Shown here one piece after another: positions 55,253 through 64,000 of a DNA stretch of 64,000 nt. Positions within the stretch are counted from its first letter, which is position 1. Each line of letters opens with the position of its first letter. A program made the translations under genes and the position numbers. Origin of the DNA: Tridacna crocea (taxonomy: Eukaryota > Mollusca > Bivalvia > Cardiida > Cardiidae); NCBI GenBank assembly GCA_943736015.1, contig OX031069.1, positions 41,140,728-41,204,727 of the forward strand, given 5' to 3'. The notes beneath the pieces are model-generated. The model had not been told where the DNA came from and did not search any database. It saw only the letters and a list, made by a program, of their open reading frames with translations.

Positions 55253-55773
55253 TGTTAAGCCCAAGTTCTCCTGGTGCAGTCAGCCTAATAACCTAGCAAC
55301 TGCCTTTGAGACATATCTCTTTAGCTCAGTAGTTAAGGTATTGGCCTTTCGTCTGGGCGTTCTAGGGTTCGAATACTGCCCGGTCCCTATATTTCAGTTA
55401 TGCGTTTGTTCATTTGTTTCTTTGTTGCGGACTTTGTCCGTAACATGGGGGCTCGTCCGGGATCGGACATTGAGCCATTAATCCCATTTGTTGTTAAAAA
55501 AAAAACGGACTCTCTGCCTAATAAGGCTTTGAATCATCGATACATGATGACTTTAAGGGGGACTGTGTTACGGGAGACCACTCCTTCCTGCATGGCTTCG
55601 TCTCCTTTGAGATACAACACCTGACTACTGCGTCAGAAAGATATCTCTTTGGCTCAGTTGTTAAGGTATTGGCCTTTCGTACGGGAGTTCTAGGGTTCGA
55701 AACCTGCACGTTCCCTGAATTTCAGCTGTGCATTTGTTTATTTGTTTCTTTCTTATGGACTTTGTTTGTACGA
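55253..55773 (+). mobile_element. TRIM-like element, LTR-int-LTR
   Basis: LTR 55253-55445 starts TGTTAAG and ends CGTAACA, a canonical TG...CA pair with inverted TGTTA/TAACA. PBS 55446-55463 is exact. The interior keeps GCCTAATAAGGC. A purine tract AAGGGGGAC precedes the second LTR (55566-55773, TGTTACGGGAG to TTTGTACGA). The LTRs differ markedly in their first 60 bp, so this is an older or recombinant insertion. A boxes 55322-55332 and 55650-55660; B boxes 55366-55376 and 55694-55704, partly decayed. Confidence 0.8.
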
Positions 55774-55923
55774 TTCAGCAATTTAAAAAGGTTGGAATGA
55801 AGTAAATAAACCTTGTGACAACTGAGAATAATATCAAGCGATTTTTGCACTTTTAACGGTATCACTACAGCAGCCTAAGAGAATTTAACGCTTCGGATAC
55901 AAAACGCGACTCATTGAACTTTT

Positions 55924-55990
55924 GCGGACATCGTAGATCAAGATCAGGCTGCACAGAACGTGCAGTCTGATCTTAGATCTACACTGTCTG
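55924..55990. mobile_element. Family B palindrome
   Basis: GCGGACATCGTAGATCAAGA to CTTAGATCTACACTGTCTG, followed by the family flank AAGGAGATATTTCTTTCC. Confidence 0.7.
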
Positions 55991-56136
55991 ATAAGGAGAT
56001 ATTTCTTTCCTCTCGAAAATACCTTTTAGAACTAGGAAGAGTTTATTATTTTTATTATTATCTGCATAAAAGTTTTATTTCACTTATTTACCATAATTCA
56101 AGGTTTTTAACAGAGTTGAAGAGGCGTGGAAAAATA

Positions 56137-56391
56137 TGTGACGCGTCACTCAAAAAGGGACCTTCTGGGAATTGCGAAAAGTGTCACACCTGTTCAGACT
56201 GCGCAACTCGTGCAGGCTTACCAGGGTTGACACTTTTCGCTTTATTGACATTTTTTGTACGAAACGTTGTCATTGTACCTTGTTATACAATAATTTTTTA
56301 ATTATAAACTTACATTGACCTGCACTATTCACTTTTCATGTTATTGATTTACAGGATCCCCAGATGGTCCCTTTTTGCGTGTTGGGTCACA
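56137..56391 (-). mobile_element. Family K MITE, inverted
   Basis: TGTGACGCGTCACTCAAAAA to GGTCCCTTTTTGCGTGTTGG plus GTCACA; the palindrome AAAAGTGTCACACC / GGTTGACACTTTTCGC lies near the left end. Confidence 0.7.
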
Positions 56392-56594
56392 GTTGTGATC
56401 ATGCGCTTGTATGAAGGAAACATGACGGTGATTGACTGACGTAAAATACGGAACTTAATTCAATTATCAGGTCAGGTCCTATACAAGCTTGAAATCTACA
56501 CCCAAACAAAGAGTTGAAAAACTTGACGGCTGCATAATTATTTGAATAATTGTGTCAAGTGATTTGTAAACGCAAATATATACTTCACTGCACT

Positions 56595-57095
56595 GTTGTT
56601 TGTTTGCTTGCTTGTCTGTGAAGGTGCTTGCTTGATAAATTGATGGGTCGGTCTGTAGGTAGGAAGGTTGATTGGTTGGTTAGTTGGTTGGTAATTGGTT
56701 GGTTAGGGAAGTTGGTTAGTTGGCTGAATGGCATACTGACTGATTAACTGACTGGCTCGATGACTGATTGACTGGCTTGCTAACCGACTGACCGACCGAC
56801 CGACCGTCTGACCGACCGACCGACCGATCGATCGATCGACCGACCGATAGACCAACTGCCTGGCTGACCAACCGGCGCACCAACCAATTCACCCACTCAC
56901 TCACTCACTCACTCACTCACTCACTCACTCACTCAATTTCTTACTGATCGACCGACCTAACACCTGCCCGCCTGCTCGTCCGACCGACCGATCGATTGAC
57001 CGACGCACTGTCTGACTTGATCACAGTTTGACTGACTGGCTCACTTCCTGACTGGCTGAATGGCTAGCTGGCAGGCTGGCAGACCGACCGACAAA
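56595..57095. repeat. Tetranucleotide repeat field with strand switch
   Basis: To about 56720 the plus strand is TTGG/TTGC rich; from about 56740 it becomes GACC, GACT, GATC and ACTC repeats. The motif therefore switches strand mid-tract and the two halves can pair. Frames through it are low complexity. Confidence 0.8.
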
Positions 57096-57230
57096 CCCAC
57101 CGATGTGAAAGGAAAAATTATGGCAAACACAAGATTCCGTATTAAGCGGACAAAATCCGCATTTTTTTTGCACATCACACTTAATAACCATGAAGGATGC
57201 TTCGACGACTGTGTTTACTACCAACTGAGT

Positions 57231-57290
57231 ATTGTATGATCAGACTGCACAGAACTTTAAGTCTGATCTTGATTCTACACTGTCTGATAG
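57231..57290. mobile_element. Family B palindrome, decayed
   Basis: ATGATCAGACTGCACAGAAC, mirror CTTTAAGTCTGATCTTGATT, CTACACTGTCTGATAG. Confidence 0.6.
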
Positions 57291-57571
57291 GTATTTTCGG
57301 TGAAAAGAACACATGAAATATTAATGTATATGGGGTTTATTATTAGCTCGATAGCGCATTCAATTCATTAAGCAGTTAAGAGTTGGTATCCGAGCTGGAT
57401 TAGCATTTGTCTCTGAAAGCATCCAATATCGACCAATAGATCTAGTTCAGGGTTTCTAATCTTAGGAACACATTGACATAGAGAAGTAGGACTCTTATTC
57501 ACCCGCTATTCTCAATAACCCTAGCCTAAATCTCGACAGTTTCGTAAACCAAATAGATGATTTTTTTTTTT

Positions 57572-57975
57572 TCAGTTAAAGATCGAAATTTATTTCATCG
57601 AGTGGCTGTGCTACTCGTGAAAATAATACCCATGATATTCACTCCATGAAATAAATTTCGATCTTTAACCGAAAAAAAGCAAATATCCTGTTTATTTCAT
57701 GCTTTTAACCCTTTCTAGGAGGAACTTTATCAAAATCCAGTAGTTTTTTTCGGTTATTCCCCGTGGCGCACCCCCTCCTCACAGTAGCGCATTACTATTT
57801 TGCGTCAAGCGCGAGAAAGGTAAATGATGTCACATTTCCGTGTGGTTATGAGTCACGCGCATTTTACCTAGATAACTAGAATATAAGTATCGGTATTTTC
57901 ACTGGTCGCAACCATGATATATCGAGGAATGGTTCACCGATATTTCTCGATAACCTATCGGAAAGTATGAAATAA
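57572..57975 (-). mobile_element. Family C element, diverged
   Basis: Hairpin first, shortened, with centre GAGTGGCTGTGCTACTC. Body with TTGCGTCAAGCGCGAGAAA; TGATGTCA replaces the CRE-like site; ends CTCGATAACCTATCGGAAAG. Confidence 0.65.
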
Positions 57976-58156
57976 AAATAACATAATTTTTAGCTCTGGT
58001 GAAATCCAGAATATACGTGAATAAATGACTTACTGCCGTGATGTAAGGTAAATAATCTTGAAAGCAGCGTACACCAATTGTTGGTTTAACAGGCCTGGAT
58101 TTTTTACTAAAATAGATCATATTTGCACTCCTAACTCTGTAACAAACGACAAAGGA

Positions 58157-58345
58157 CAAAAAAATTGACGTCGCCTAGATTCAAAGCATTCGAATCCAAT
58201 ACAACAAATTTGTGTCAAATGATAGAGTTTGTCCTTGAAATGAGAGAAAACATCATCTAGAAAAGGAGAGAATGCTTGTTACCAACATGTTTTCCTTTCC
58301 TACAATCGTGTTAAAAGCCTTCAACTTCAAGAACGTCAAACAAGG
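58157..58345. mobile_element. Family A MITE, old
   Basis: TTCAAAGCATTCGAATCC, core AAAACATCATCTAGAAAAGG, GAGAATGCTTGTTACCAACA; termini gone. Confidence 0.5.
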
Positions 58346-58406
58346 AATGGTTTAGTGATGGGATAAGCATCATATGGCTTGAAACATGCAAAAAGTGGCA
58401 TTTGGA

Positions 58407-58575
58407 CGTTTACGTAAATTGTCGTCTCGGATCAGCCTGCGCAGTCTGCGCAGGCTAATCCAAGACGATACTTTAAGACTGCATTAGATTTTGTGCTACG
58501 GAAGACTTGTGCAAAACAGATATTTACATAAAACCGGAAATTGTCGTTTCTGATAAGCCTGCGCGGACTGCAAGC
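58407..58575. mobile_element. Family J palindrome plus a half copy
   Basis: GTTTACGTAAATTGTCGTCT, CGGATCAGCCTGCGCAGTCT, mirror to ACGATACTTTAAG; then a half copy AATTGTCGTTTCTGATAAGC, CTGCGCGGACTGC from about 58540. Confidence 0.65.
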
Positions 58576-58579
58576 CACG

Positions 58580-59585
58580 CCAGTGTTGCAAGTCATATAC
58601 CCTTCAGGCTCCGTTCACATCTAGTATCTCTGGCCTTTAGCTCCGCCACATCATGTGAGGGGACAAAGAAAGACGAGATCTTTATTTTTGTGGTATTTGA
58701 ACTAAATTTTGAAGACCATGTATCATAATTATTTTGGGCAAAGCCGAATGAAATAAGGCCAATTAAACTCTGCATTTCCCAGGCAAATTAGTTTTTCGAT
58801 AGTGCTCAGATGTGTAATTAGAAATGCCATGTTAAGATACACTGGGTGAGGCCATCGATCGTGAAAATACTAATTTTGATTGAAAATAGCTTCACTCGCT
58901 TATAGCCTTCCATTAGCGCAATGGAACATAATATGTCTACCAAACCAGTTCGTCCTATTGCTTGTTCATCCCATGATTGCTCGCTACTGCATTTGAAAGG
59001 GCATGACTATTTACAGACTGAAATAATTGATTGCAATGGTAGGAATTTAACGTTAACGGCTAAAATATATTTCAAGTTTTCAGGTACATACTTAATTCTA
59101 TTCGATATATTTACATGGTTTCTCTCTCTACAAATCATGCACCCTACTTTCAAGAGATATTACTCTTGACTCCTCCTTATGATCAAAGGGAGATCACCAA
59201 TTCACAAATAATCCTAACTATGTCATGGATGCTCTCTCTTGAACAAAAAAGTATTCATTTGCCTAGTAGATTAAATTTCAAGCCAACATTCAAATTATTA
59301 ATTCCACACATGGCTCCTAGACAAATACCACTTCAGCGTTCTGAACGCTTTGATTGTGAAATGCGATATGTTTTTCTCTAACTTTCACAGATCATGTAAA
59401 TTTCGGCAAATTTTCACCAACTATTTATATCTTTTTTCTCTGTCAAAATCTAAATTTAAAATATAACACAATTTGTGATTGACTTAACCATTTGGTGACT
59501 TTGAAATGTAGAATGTTCTTGCCATTTAGATTATGACAGTCCTTGAGAATTGTCAGTGAACAGGGGCAATGAATCCTCTTGTACT
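58580..59585. other. No supported gene
   Basis: Two plus-strand frames of 82 and 88 codons (58921-59169 and 59115-59381) overlap; neither shows a recognisable motif. Confidence 0.35.
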
Positions 59586-59589
59586 GTGT

Positions 59590-59715
59590 TCTGTCCGTGG
59601 TTGTTAGGTAGAGCGTCGGCCTCGTAATCATAATGGTCCCTAATTCATTATCCGGGAGCGAGTGTCAACGTTTGGGATTGTTCATTGGCCCGCACATCCG
59701 GCTCGAGTACTGGCG
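59590..59715 (+). mobile_element. tRNA-derived SINE, degenerate
   Basis: A-box-like TTAGGTAGAGCGTCGG, anticodon region CCTCGTAATCATAATGG, degraded B region (TAATTCATTATCCGGGAGCG), then the body TTGTTCATTGGCCCGCACAT. Confidence 0.45.
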
Positions 59716-61017
59716 TAGTTCCCAGGATGCAGAATCAAAAAGAGATTAGTATAAGTTGTAAGAATAGACTGGTGTCAGTCCAATAAACAGAGCCTTTTCA
59801 TTAAAACAAAATCATCAGGTAAAACTGCAAAATGAAAACTCTGTATTCTCAATGTTCTGAATGTCTGATTTAACGTATTTCAGAAGAAGGGCAAATAACA
59901 ACACATATTTCTGTGACTGTGCTGTACTTGTGCACCTTGTTTATTAGAATGACTTAAGTGCAGGGCCTGAATTCCGGGCTAATTGTAAGGCCGGTATTCG
60001 GAGTTCAGCTCTCGACTTGAGAAGGTCATTAAACTGATTTAGCAAGTTAACGTAGTGGACCCGTAATGGAAAACGGCTATTTACATTATATCATTAGCCT
60101 ACAAAATTTGCTAATATTAAAAAGCGGTATTATTGTACTGCTTTCACCGAGCCACTTTTTCATTTTTGTCCTTCATGAAGTTATCATTTATAAATCTAAA
60201 ACCACTCTATTCCCATTACAAAGAGATGTGATAATTACCTCCCTTTTCTGGAAACTAACAAAAGTATCAACAGATAATTTGAAGATAGACATCAAAGGAA
60301 TTACTGGTCGGTTAAAAATGTGCAAAAGTATTATCACTGTATGGAAACTCTGTACGGGAAATTTCTTCGGTGAATTCAAGATGGCGGACACGCGTTATTG
60401 ACAAAGTAAGTGTCGTTTAATTTTGGTCCAAACTTGTTTCAAATTGCATCCCCTACAACGAGTAAGGTACCAATCTAGAGAGCTTTGATTGAGAAATCAA
60501 GCGATAGTAGCTGATGAGAAAACGGGAGTGCCTCTTGTCCGTAATCCCTCGCTGAACATGATGTTTTGATGAAGTTGAAACACTAAGCGGGAAACCGGAA
60601 GAAAACTGGCTTTATTTCATCGAATAAAAAGCTAATGATAAAAGAAGATACCTCGATCGGTGGGGAAATGTCATATTCTTACAACTGTGCCAAAATACGT
60701 CGCTCATATATTTACTGATTTAGCTGTAATAAAGTTTTGAAATTTTGAATGGTGTACTCTCCGGTGCAAACCGAAACTAAACTACTGTAGGGTTGGGTGA
60801 TCGTAATTTCTGTACGCTTCGGTAACAAATATGAAGTCAAAAATCTGTACGCTTCGGTGAAAACGATTAAGGGTGGAAAAAAAGGAAATGTACGAACAAC
60901 CTACATGGGTCATTTACTTGATGTTTTTATGTTGAACTCAAAGAAACGTGATGTATAAACCCGCAACTTAATTCGTATACTAAAATGGCTCGTTATTGAG
61001 AAGCGCTGAGCAACAAA

Positions 61018-61019
<2 letters not shown>

Positions 61020-61061
<42 letters not shown>
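61020..61061 (+). repeat. (TA)n microsatellite
   Basis: About 20 TA units in the interior of the foldback element. Confidence 0.9.
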
Positions 61062-61063
<2 letters not shown>

Positions 61064-61204
61064 ACCTTTAACATGAAAATAATAAACTTAAGGTTTTTGT
61101 CTTGGTCTGAAACCAAAAATGTAGAAGCCATCTATAGTATAAACTTCAAAGACGCATTATGTGAAAAGCGAAATATAGAACGAACCTCCTCTATCATCAT
61201 TTAT

Positions 61205-61410
61205 TGATCAGGGGTCCTGCGTGGCGCAGTAGGTAACGTAGATTTTTAGTAACTTTTTGTGGATAGTGTTGGTTAGAATTCCACAACGGACACTGGTTAT
61301 GTTTGTATGTCTGTTGGCGCTGCATTTTTAGAGCCCAAGCCCAGTGCTGGTGAACACGTGAAGCACTTTAGGAGCAAACTTTGTGTTGATCGGACCAGAA
61401 CCATTTGGAA
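61205..61410 (+). mobile_element. tRNA-derived SINE
   Basis: A-box-like GTGGCGCAGTAGG (about 61219-61231) and B-box-like GGTTAGAATTCC (about 61271-61282) with a body ending GGACCAGAACCATTTGG. The A-B spacing is longer than in a plain tRNA. Confidence 0.45.
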
Positions 61411-63073
61411 AGCAACATAAAACCCGAATCAAAAAAATGAAGCATCTCTGAGCTTTGGTTTGCTTTTTCAAACACTAACAATCGGTAGTGAAAAGTGCAG
61501 TACAAAACTCCTTTGTGCACTGCCTTGTCTCTATAGCTCATTTTTAATTTACATTGATATCGTCTAAGTGATCATTTGTCATTCTTTATACCTTAAAAGA
61601 CCCTTTAAAAAAGATAATCTTATGCCTGTTGTTAAATTCATATTTAAGAGTTTTGCTTTAGCAAAAAATATACGTTTTTTTTCATTGATTGAAACCGTCA
61701 ATTTTCATACATTGATAGAACTGAGAAATTCAGCCTATAGCTCTCTTTTCATTTAGGGAGAAAAAAAAAGACTAATTTCGATCATAATTTTCAAAGTATC
61801 AAATCCTTTGACTAGAAACTCTGGATGATTATACAGCACACTCAGGCAACTCTGTCTTCATTACATCGTTTTCTGAGTTACGTCCCCTTTCTATCATCCT
61901 TTTGTAAGCATTTCCAAGGGACATTGTCCTTATTCCATAGCGTTCATTTTAAAGCTTTTATAAACTCCCACTTTTATGTTTCAGTTACACGGATGAGGAA
62001 CTACAATAGTGATATTTTTTTTTTCTTCTGCTTTCAGTGTTCTGCTATAGAATTATGTACATGGAACTTTTTTTTTTTGGTTACATTCTGTTAATAACAT
62101 ATTTTTATTTTGTTACACTCCGGAATTTAGTATGTAACCTAATAAAGGTCTTGATCGAGGTCATCTGAATACGTTGATATATTGTAGTTTTATCTGGGGA
62201 TAAGTTTTTTTCAAATTCACACTAATTTTAAACACTACTTCAAAATGACTCATACTTTTCCTTTAGAAAATAGGAATAACAAAGAATTCTCTATCAAATC
62301 CTTACTAAACCAGGGAACCCTGGCGTGACCCATTTTTGAGCTATTATACGGTTTTAACATAACAAACAAGATATAGAGTAAATTACACAAATTTGTTTCA
62401 TGTGCTTGTATAAGGAATTCTCGCTTGTGCAGTAAATACAAGTAGACTGTTCTAGCATTTTTCTCCTTTAATCATTTTCACCGAAGCATACAGATTTTTG
62501 ACTTCATATTTGTTACCGAAGCGTACAGAAATTCCGACCACCCAACCGTACAGTAGTTTAGTTTCGGTTTGCACCGAAGAGTACACCACGCAAAATTTAA
62601 AAACTTTATAACAGCTAAATCAGTAAATATAAGCAACGTATTTTGGTACGGTTGTAAGAGTGTGACATTTCCCCACCGATCGAGGTATCTTCTTTTATCA
62701 TTAGCTTTCTATTCGATGAAATAAAGCCAGTTTTCTTCCGGTCTCCCGCTTAGTTTTTCAACTTCATCAAAACATCATGTTCAGCGCGGGGTTACGGACA
62801 AGAGGCACTCCCGTTTTCTCATAAGCTACCATCGCTTGCTTTTTTAGTCGAAGCTCTTTACTCATACAATAGGGGATGCAATTTCAAACAAGTTTGGACC
62901 AAAATTAAACAACACTTACTTTGTCAATAACACGAGTCCGCCATCTTGAATTCATCGAAGATATTTCCCGTACAGAGTTTCCATACACTGATTATATCTG
63001 TATAAATCTGTCTTTATCAATGGTCAAGAAATTTTATGCCATGCTGCGCTAGAAGTATTACGGGTCCATTACC

Positions 63074-63301
63074 TTAACCCTTTCCCAAATGACAAACTTT
63101 TTGACTAGACCAAATTGAAAGCATTTGCACATGCAACTCAACTTTTGCTGAAAAGATGATTTCTGTCAATGATAGGGTAGAAAACATTGTGGGAAAAGGA
63201 GAAAATGCTGGTTACCAGCATTTTCTCCTTTTCCCACAATGTTTTCAAAAGTCTACTATTCCAGACCCGTAAAAACCAGGGATTGTTTGGAAAAGGGTTA
63301 A
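63074..63301. mobile_element. Family A MITE, complete
   Basis: TTAACCCTTTCCCAAATGAC to CAGGGATTGTTTGGAAAAGG, GTTAA. The core is a perfect 33-bp-arm hairpin. It starts one base after the foldback element's end. Confidence 0.8.
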
Positions 63302-63356
63302 GAGTTAAATTTGAAAACTCTATCGTCGTTTAAACCTTCGATAGATTCTCCATTGC

Positions 63357-63712
63357 TTAACTCTTTGCCGAAAGACAAAATTTAGGACAGGTCGAAATTG
63401 AAAGAATTTTCAGACGACAAAGTAGATGTGAATGAAAAATTTAAGTTTTACTTCAGAAGGATTGAAAATATTGTGGGAAAAGGAGAAAATGCTGATGACC
63501 AGCATTTTCTCCCAATGTTTTCAAAAGCTTTCCTGTCCAGGGTCGTTAAAAGTCGGGATTGTGGTGTAAACAGTTTTACTTTGGAAGGATTGTAAACGTT
63601 GTGGGAAAAGGGGAAAATGCTAGTGACCTGCATTTTCTCCTTTTCTCACAATGCTTTCGAAAGCTTTCCTGTCCAGGGTCGTGAAAAGTTGGGGTTGTGT
63701 GGTAAAGAGTTA
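63357..63712. mobile_element. Family A MITE with duplicated core and right arm
   Basis: TTAACTCTTTGCCGAAAGAC opens a normal left arm. The first core (about 63470-63520) has lost part of one arm. CTTTCCTGTCCAGGGTCGT is then followed by a second core (about 63590-63665) and a second CTTTCCTGTCCAGGGTCGT before the terminus GTGTGGTAAAGAGTTA. This is an unequal internal duplication. Confidence 0.75.
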
Positions 63713-63750
63713 GCGCTTACGCTGCTAAGTGAAGCTCACTGACCATTTAA

Positions 63751-63817
63751 CAGACAGTCTAGACCAAGAATCAGACTGCAGAGAAGGTGCAGCCTAATCT
63801 TGTTCCTCACTGTTCGA
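63751..63817. mobile_element. Family B palindrome, decayed
   Basis: CAGACAGTCTAGACCAAGAA, TCAGACTGCAGAGAAGGTGC, AGCCTAATCTTGTTCCTCAC; followed by the family flank. Confidence 0.6.
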
Positions 63818-63917
63818 TTGGGATATTCTTTTTCGATAAAGTACGTTCGAAATAATATTAGTTGAAGTTTAAATATCAAACTAGAAGTTTTACTGAACCT
63901 ATGTAGCGAGACAATAG

Positions 63918-64000
63918 TTAACTCGCTATCACACGGCAAAAAATTTAGACCTATCCAAATTAAAAGCCGTCGCCAGCGACAATATTTCAAAGTGGCTCGA
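63918..64000. mobile_element. Family A MITE, cut by window end
   Basis: TTAACTCGCTATCACACGGC and CCTATCCAAATTAAAAGCCG with the same left arm as 21140-21369; the core lies beyond the window. Confidence 0.7.

Larger units (their letters stand above)
60052..63072. mobile_element. 3-kb foldback element, ~540-bp inverted ends
   Basis: Outer ends GTGGACCCGTAAT (60055-60067) and ATTACGGGTCC (63057-63067). Between about 60330-60880 and 62465-63005 the arms are inverted copies: CTGTACGGGAAAT, GAATTCAAGATGGCGGAC, CGGGAGTGCCTCTTGTCCGT, CCTCGATCGGTGGGGAAATG, GTTTCGGTTTGCACCG, CTGTACGCTTCGGTAACAAA. The interior is non-coding and holds a TA microsatellite and a SINE. The left arm has about 200 bp not matched on the right. 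MULE-like or foldback type is possible; no target duplication was established. Confidence 0.75.

Noticed and set aside
56716..56904. Ser/Val-rich 62-codon minus-strand frame
   Set aside because: Pure translation of tetranucleotide repeats.
58921..59381. Two overlapping plus-strand frames (82 and 88 codons), the first with a possible donor AG-GTACAT
   Set aside because: Composition is vaguely protein-like but there is no motif, no acceptor partner and no repeat support.
60066..60401. 111-codon plus-strand open frame
   Set aside because: Lies in the arm of the foldback element and is not preserved in the opposite arm.
61020..61061. AT-rich origin or regulatory region
   Set aside because: A plain TA dinucleotide microsatellite.

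Overview
The window looks like gene-poor, repeat-dense, AT-rich nuclear DNA from a marine invertebrate, most likely a bivalve mollusc. This rests on remembered palindromic repeats of bivalve assemblies (the GATCAAGATCAGACTGCA palindrome, the GCCTGCGCGGACTGCGCAGGC palindrome, the ~160-220 bp 'cttcttctctgaaacc' repeat); no search was run. There are no operons, ribosome-binding sites, rRNA genes or CRISPR arrays. No complete host gene is visible. Only short candidate exons (about 19.89-20.08, 39.84-40.02 and 53.18-53.33 kb) look like host coding DNA, and only the last has decent support.

Almost everything recognisable is mobile-element debris. Families named here for this window: A (about 229 bp, TTAACCC ends, long central hairpin, about 27 full or partial copies), B (about 65 bp GATCAAGATCAGACTGCA palindrome, about 15 copies), C (about 440 bp, hairpin plus a body carrying a TGACGTCA site, about 11 copies), D (GGGCCC ends), E (about 548 bp, TTAAAGGTGG ends), G, H, I, J, K, L, M, R, T, V and X. 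Several are nested: D inside C, an LTR inside E. Fresh local duplications are frequent (107 bp x3, 56 bp x4, 323 bp x3, 60 bp x2).

Layout: 0-20 kb, scattered A-E and H elements, tRNA-derived SINEs and simple repeats; 20-30 kb, K, A, C, G, a miniature LTR element, then a degenerate tandem block; 30.2-30.6 kb, a mariner transposase fossil; 31.7-38.9 kb, a tail-to-tail C pair and a patchwork of L elements; 43.1-45.1 kb (minus strand), a decayed Ty3/gypsy pol whose integrase precedes reverse transcriptase (Gmr1-like order); 46.5-47.75 kb (minus), a decayed transposase-like gene of a widespread uncharacterised metazoan family; 48.8-50.7 kb, a 1.9-kb non-autonomous element whose termini are built from repeated GACCCCT motifs; 50.8-52.0 kb, a tandem miniature LTR retrotransposon; 54-56 kb, more copies of it; 60.05-63.07 kb, a 3-kb foldback element.

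The strongest candidate for something undescribed is the miniature LTR retrotransposon (TRIM-like). Its LTR of about 206 bp carries a tRNA-like module with A and B boxes. The 116-bp interior starts with an exact 18-nt tRNA-Pro primer-binding site, continues as a chain of small hairpins, and ends in a polypurine tract. In the 50.8-52.0 kb array it runs LTR-int-LTR-int-LTR-int-LTR, flanked by a GATT duplication. Nine LTR copies occur in the window.
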